NCBI RefSeq assembly: GCF_024584435.1
Contig: NZ_CP102197.1
Coordinates: 806,001-870,000, forward strand
DNA length: 64,000 nt
Origin: Schaalia odontolytica
Lineage (GTDB): Bacteria; Actinomycetota; Actinomycetes; Actinomycetales; Actinomycetaceae
Direction: 5' to 3'
The translations under genes were made by a program, and so were the position numbers. Positions 63,170-64,000 of the stretch are shown here, piece by piece. The notes beneath the pieces are model-generated. The model did no database searches, was not told the DNA's origin, and was given only the letters and a program-made list of their open reading frames with translations. The stretch's first letter is position 1. Each line of letters begins with the position of its first letter.

Positions 63170-64000
63170 ATGGATACTCGACCTGGAAAGGCGTACCCCC
63201 TGGGCGCCACGTTTGATGGAACCGGTACCAACTTCGCAATCTACTCCTCGGTCGCGACCTCGGTCACTCTGTGCCTGCTCGACGAGGAACTCAACGAGAT
63301 GCGCATCCCGATGACCGAGGTTGATGCCTGGGTGTGGCATGTCTACGTCCCCCAGGTCCGCGCCGGCCAGCGGTACGGCTACCGCATCGACGGCCCCTGG
63401 GATCCGCAAAACGGGCTGCGTTGCGATCCCTCCAAGCTCCTCCTCGACCCCTACGCCAAGGCGATCGAAGGCCAGCTCACGGACTCCATGGACCTCCTGT
63501 CCTACCAAGCGGACGATCCCCTCTCCCTCAAAGGGGGAGACTCAGCAAAAGCAACGATGCACTCGATCGTCGTCAACCCATTCTTCGACTGGGAGGGCGA
63601 CCACCGGCCGGGGCACGACTACTCGGAGACCATCATCTACGAGGCCCACGTCAAGGGCATGACGATGCGCCACCCGGACGTCCCCGAGGAACTGCGAGGA
63701 ACCTATGCCGGAATGGCCCACCCGGCGATCATCGAACACCTCCAGAAGCTCGGGGTCACCGCGGTCGAACTGATGCCGATCCAGCAGTTCACCAACGACA
63801 CGACCCTCCAGGCCAAGGGGCTCTCCAACTACTGGGGATACAACACGATCGGCTACTTCGCGCCTCACAATGCCTACGCCGCATCCCGTGAGCCGGGCGC
63901 GCAGGTCTCCGAGTTCAAGGCGATGGTCAAGGCGCTGCACGCGGCCAACATCGAGGTCATCTTGGACGTCGTCTACAACCACACGGCGGAGGGCAACCAC
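63170..64000 (+). CDS. glgX: Glycogen debranching enzyme GlgX, 3' end outside the window
   Basis: 277 residues are visible from ATG 63170, open to the right edge. The N-terminal CBM48 domain begins PGKAYPLGATFDGTGTNFAIYSSVATSVTLCLLD, with GQRYGYRIDGPWDPQNGLRCDPSKLLLDPYA as in GlgX/TreX enzymes. The GH13 barrel starts with ETIIYEAHVKGMTMRHP, then HLQKLGVTAVELMPIQQF, NYWGYNTIGYFAPHNAYA and DVVYNHTAEGNH. It cleaves alpha-1,6 branches of glycogen. No ribosome site is evident, so initiation may be leaderless. It faces away from the tRNA cluster. Confidence 0.93.
   Translation, partial: MDTRPGKAYPLGATFDGTGTNFAIYSSVATSVTLCLLDEELNEMRIPMTEVDAWVWHVYVPQVRAGQRYGYRIDGPWDPQNGLRCDPSKLLLDPYAKAIEGQLTDSMDLLSYQADDPLSLKGGDSAKATMHSIVVNPFFDWEGDHRPGHDYSETIIYEAHVKGMTMRHPDVPEELRGTYAGMAHPAIIEHLQKLGVTAVELMPIQQFTNDTTLQAKGLSNYWGYNTIGYFAPHNAYAASREPGAQVSEFKAMVKALHAANIEVILDVVYNHTAEGNH

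Noticed and set aside
62617..63231. Minus-strand open frame with an internally repeated protein sequence
   Set aside because: The repeated protein segments are translations of the duplicated tRNA genes, not a coding gene.
63334..63891. Alternative frame inside glgX
   Set aside because: The true frame shows the CBM48 and GH13 motifs; the alternative is Pro/Arg-rich noise.

Overview
This window is chromosomal DNA of a high-GC Gram-positive actinobacterium. The best fit is the family Actinomycetaceae (Actinomyces/Schaalia type), judged from protein flavour and gene content. The supporting signs are a phosphatidylinositol mannoside (PIM) locus (thrS-HIT-pgsA-acyltransferase-pimA), a FemX/ATP-grasp pair of the kind that builds peptidoglycan cross-bridges, an LAXTG-type sortase substrate, a DtxR/IdeR-type iron box, glnE, and a conserved actinobacterial run yebC-ruvCAB-yajC-secDF-apt-rel-hisS-aspS. 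No plasmid, phage, insertion sequence or CRISPR signature was seen. Genus and species are inference, because no rRNA lies in the window.

Layout, left to right. (1) 1-8.5 kb: two secreted Pro/Thr-rich proteins, then a complete siderophore-type ABC importer (ATPase, two FecCD permeases, lipoprotein receptor) with a DtxR/IdeR-like box before the receptor gene, then an enterochelin-esterase-like hydrolase and yciO. (2) 8.6-32.2 kb: a housekeeping block on the minus strand (aspS, a DEAD-box helicase, two dynamin-like GTPases coupled to hisS, an MBL-fold hydrolase, a DUF349 protein, rel, apt, secF, secD, yajC, ruvB, ruvA, ruvC, pdxT, pdxS, yebC), with one plus-strand MFS exporter. (3) 32.3-43.8 kb: histidine phosphatases, glnE-glnA, an SPFH/NfeD/ABC-ATPase group and the divergent glycogen pair glgA(glgM)/glgC with serB. 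(4) 43.8-54.2 kb: one long minus-strand run, thrS, HIT, pgsA, acyltransferase, pimA, a small membrane protein, three consecutive PrsW-type intramembrane proteases and a Nudix hydrolase, almost all overlapping or nearly touching. (5) 54.2-60.2 kb: FemX and a D-amino-acid ligase-like ATP-grasp enzyme, divergent from two paralogous Gln/Gly/Pro-rich single-pass membrane proteins and a GH13 glucosidase. (6) 60.4-64 kb: an LAATG-anchored surface protein, five tRNA genes (Val, Cys, Gly, Val, Gly) and the start of glgX.

How the genes work together. The left end imports iron from a scavenged ferri-siderophore and probably hydrolyses it in the cell; no siderophore biosynthesis gene is visible here. The centre supplies translation (aspS, hisS, thrS), stringent response (rel), recombination (ruvABC), protein export (secDF-yajC) and PLP synthesis (pdxST). 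The right half concerns the envelope (PIM lipids, cross-bridge assembly, intramembrane proteolysis, surface proteins) and alpha-glucan metabolism (glgC, glgA/glgM, GH13, glgX).

The observations most worth following are: three tandem PrsW proteases joined to the PIM operon; a glutamine synthetase next to glnE whose usual adenylylation tyrosine is tryptophan; the FemX/ATP-grasp cross-bridge pair; the paired diverged GTPases in the hisS operon; the symmetric TGTGACACA-type repeats between rel and the DUF349 gene; and the paralogous repeat-bearing membrane proteins at 56.7-58.5 kb.
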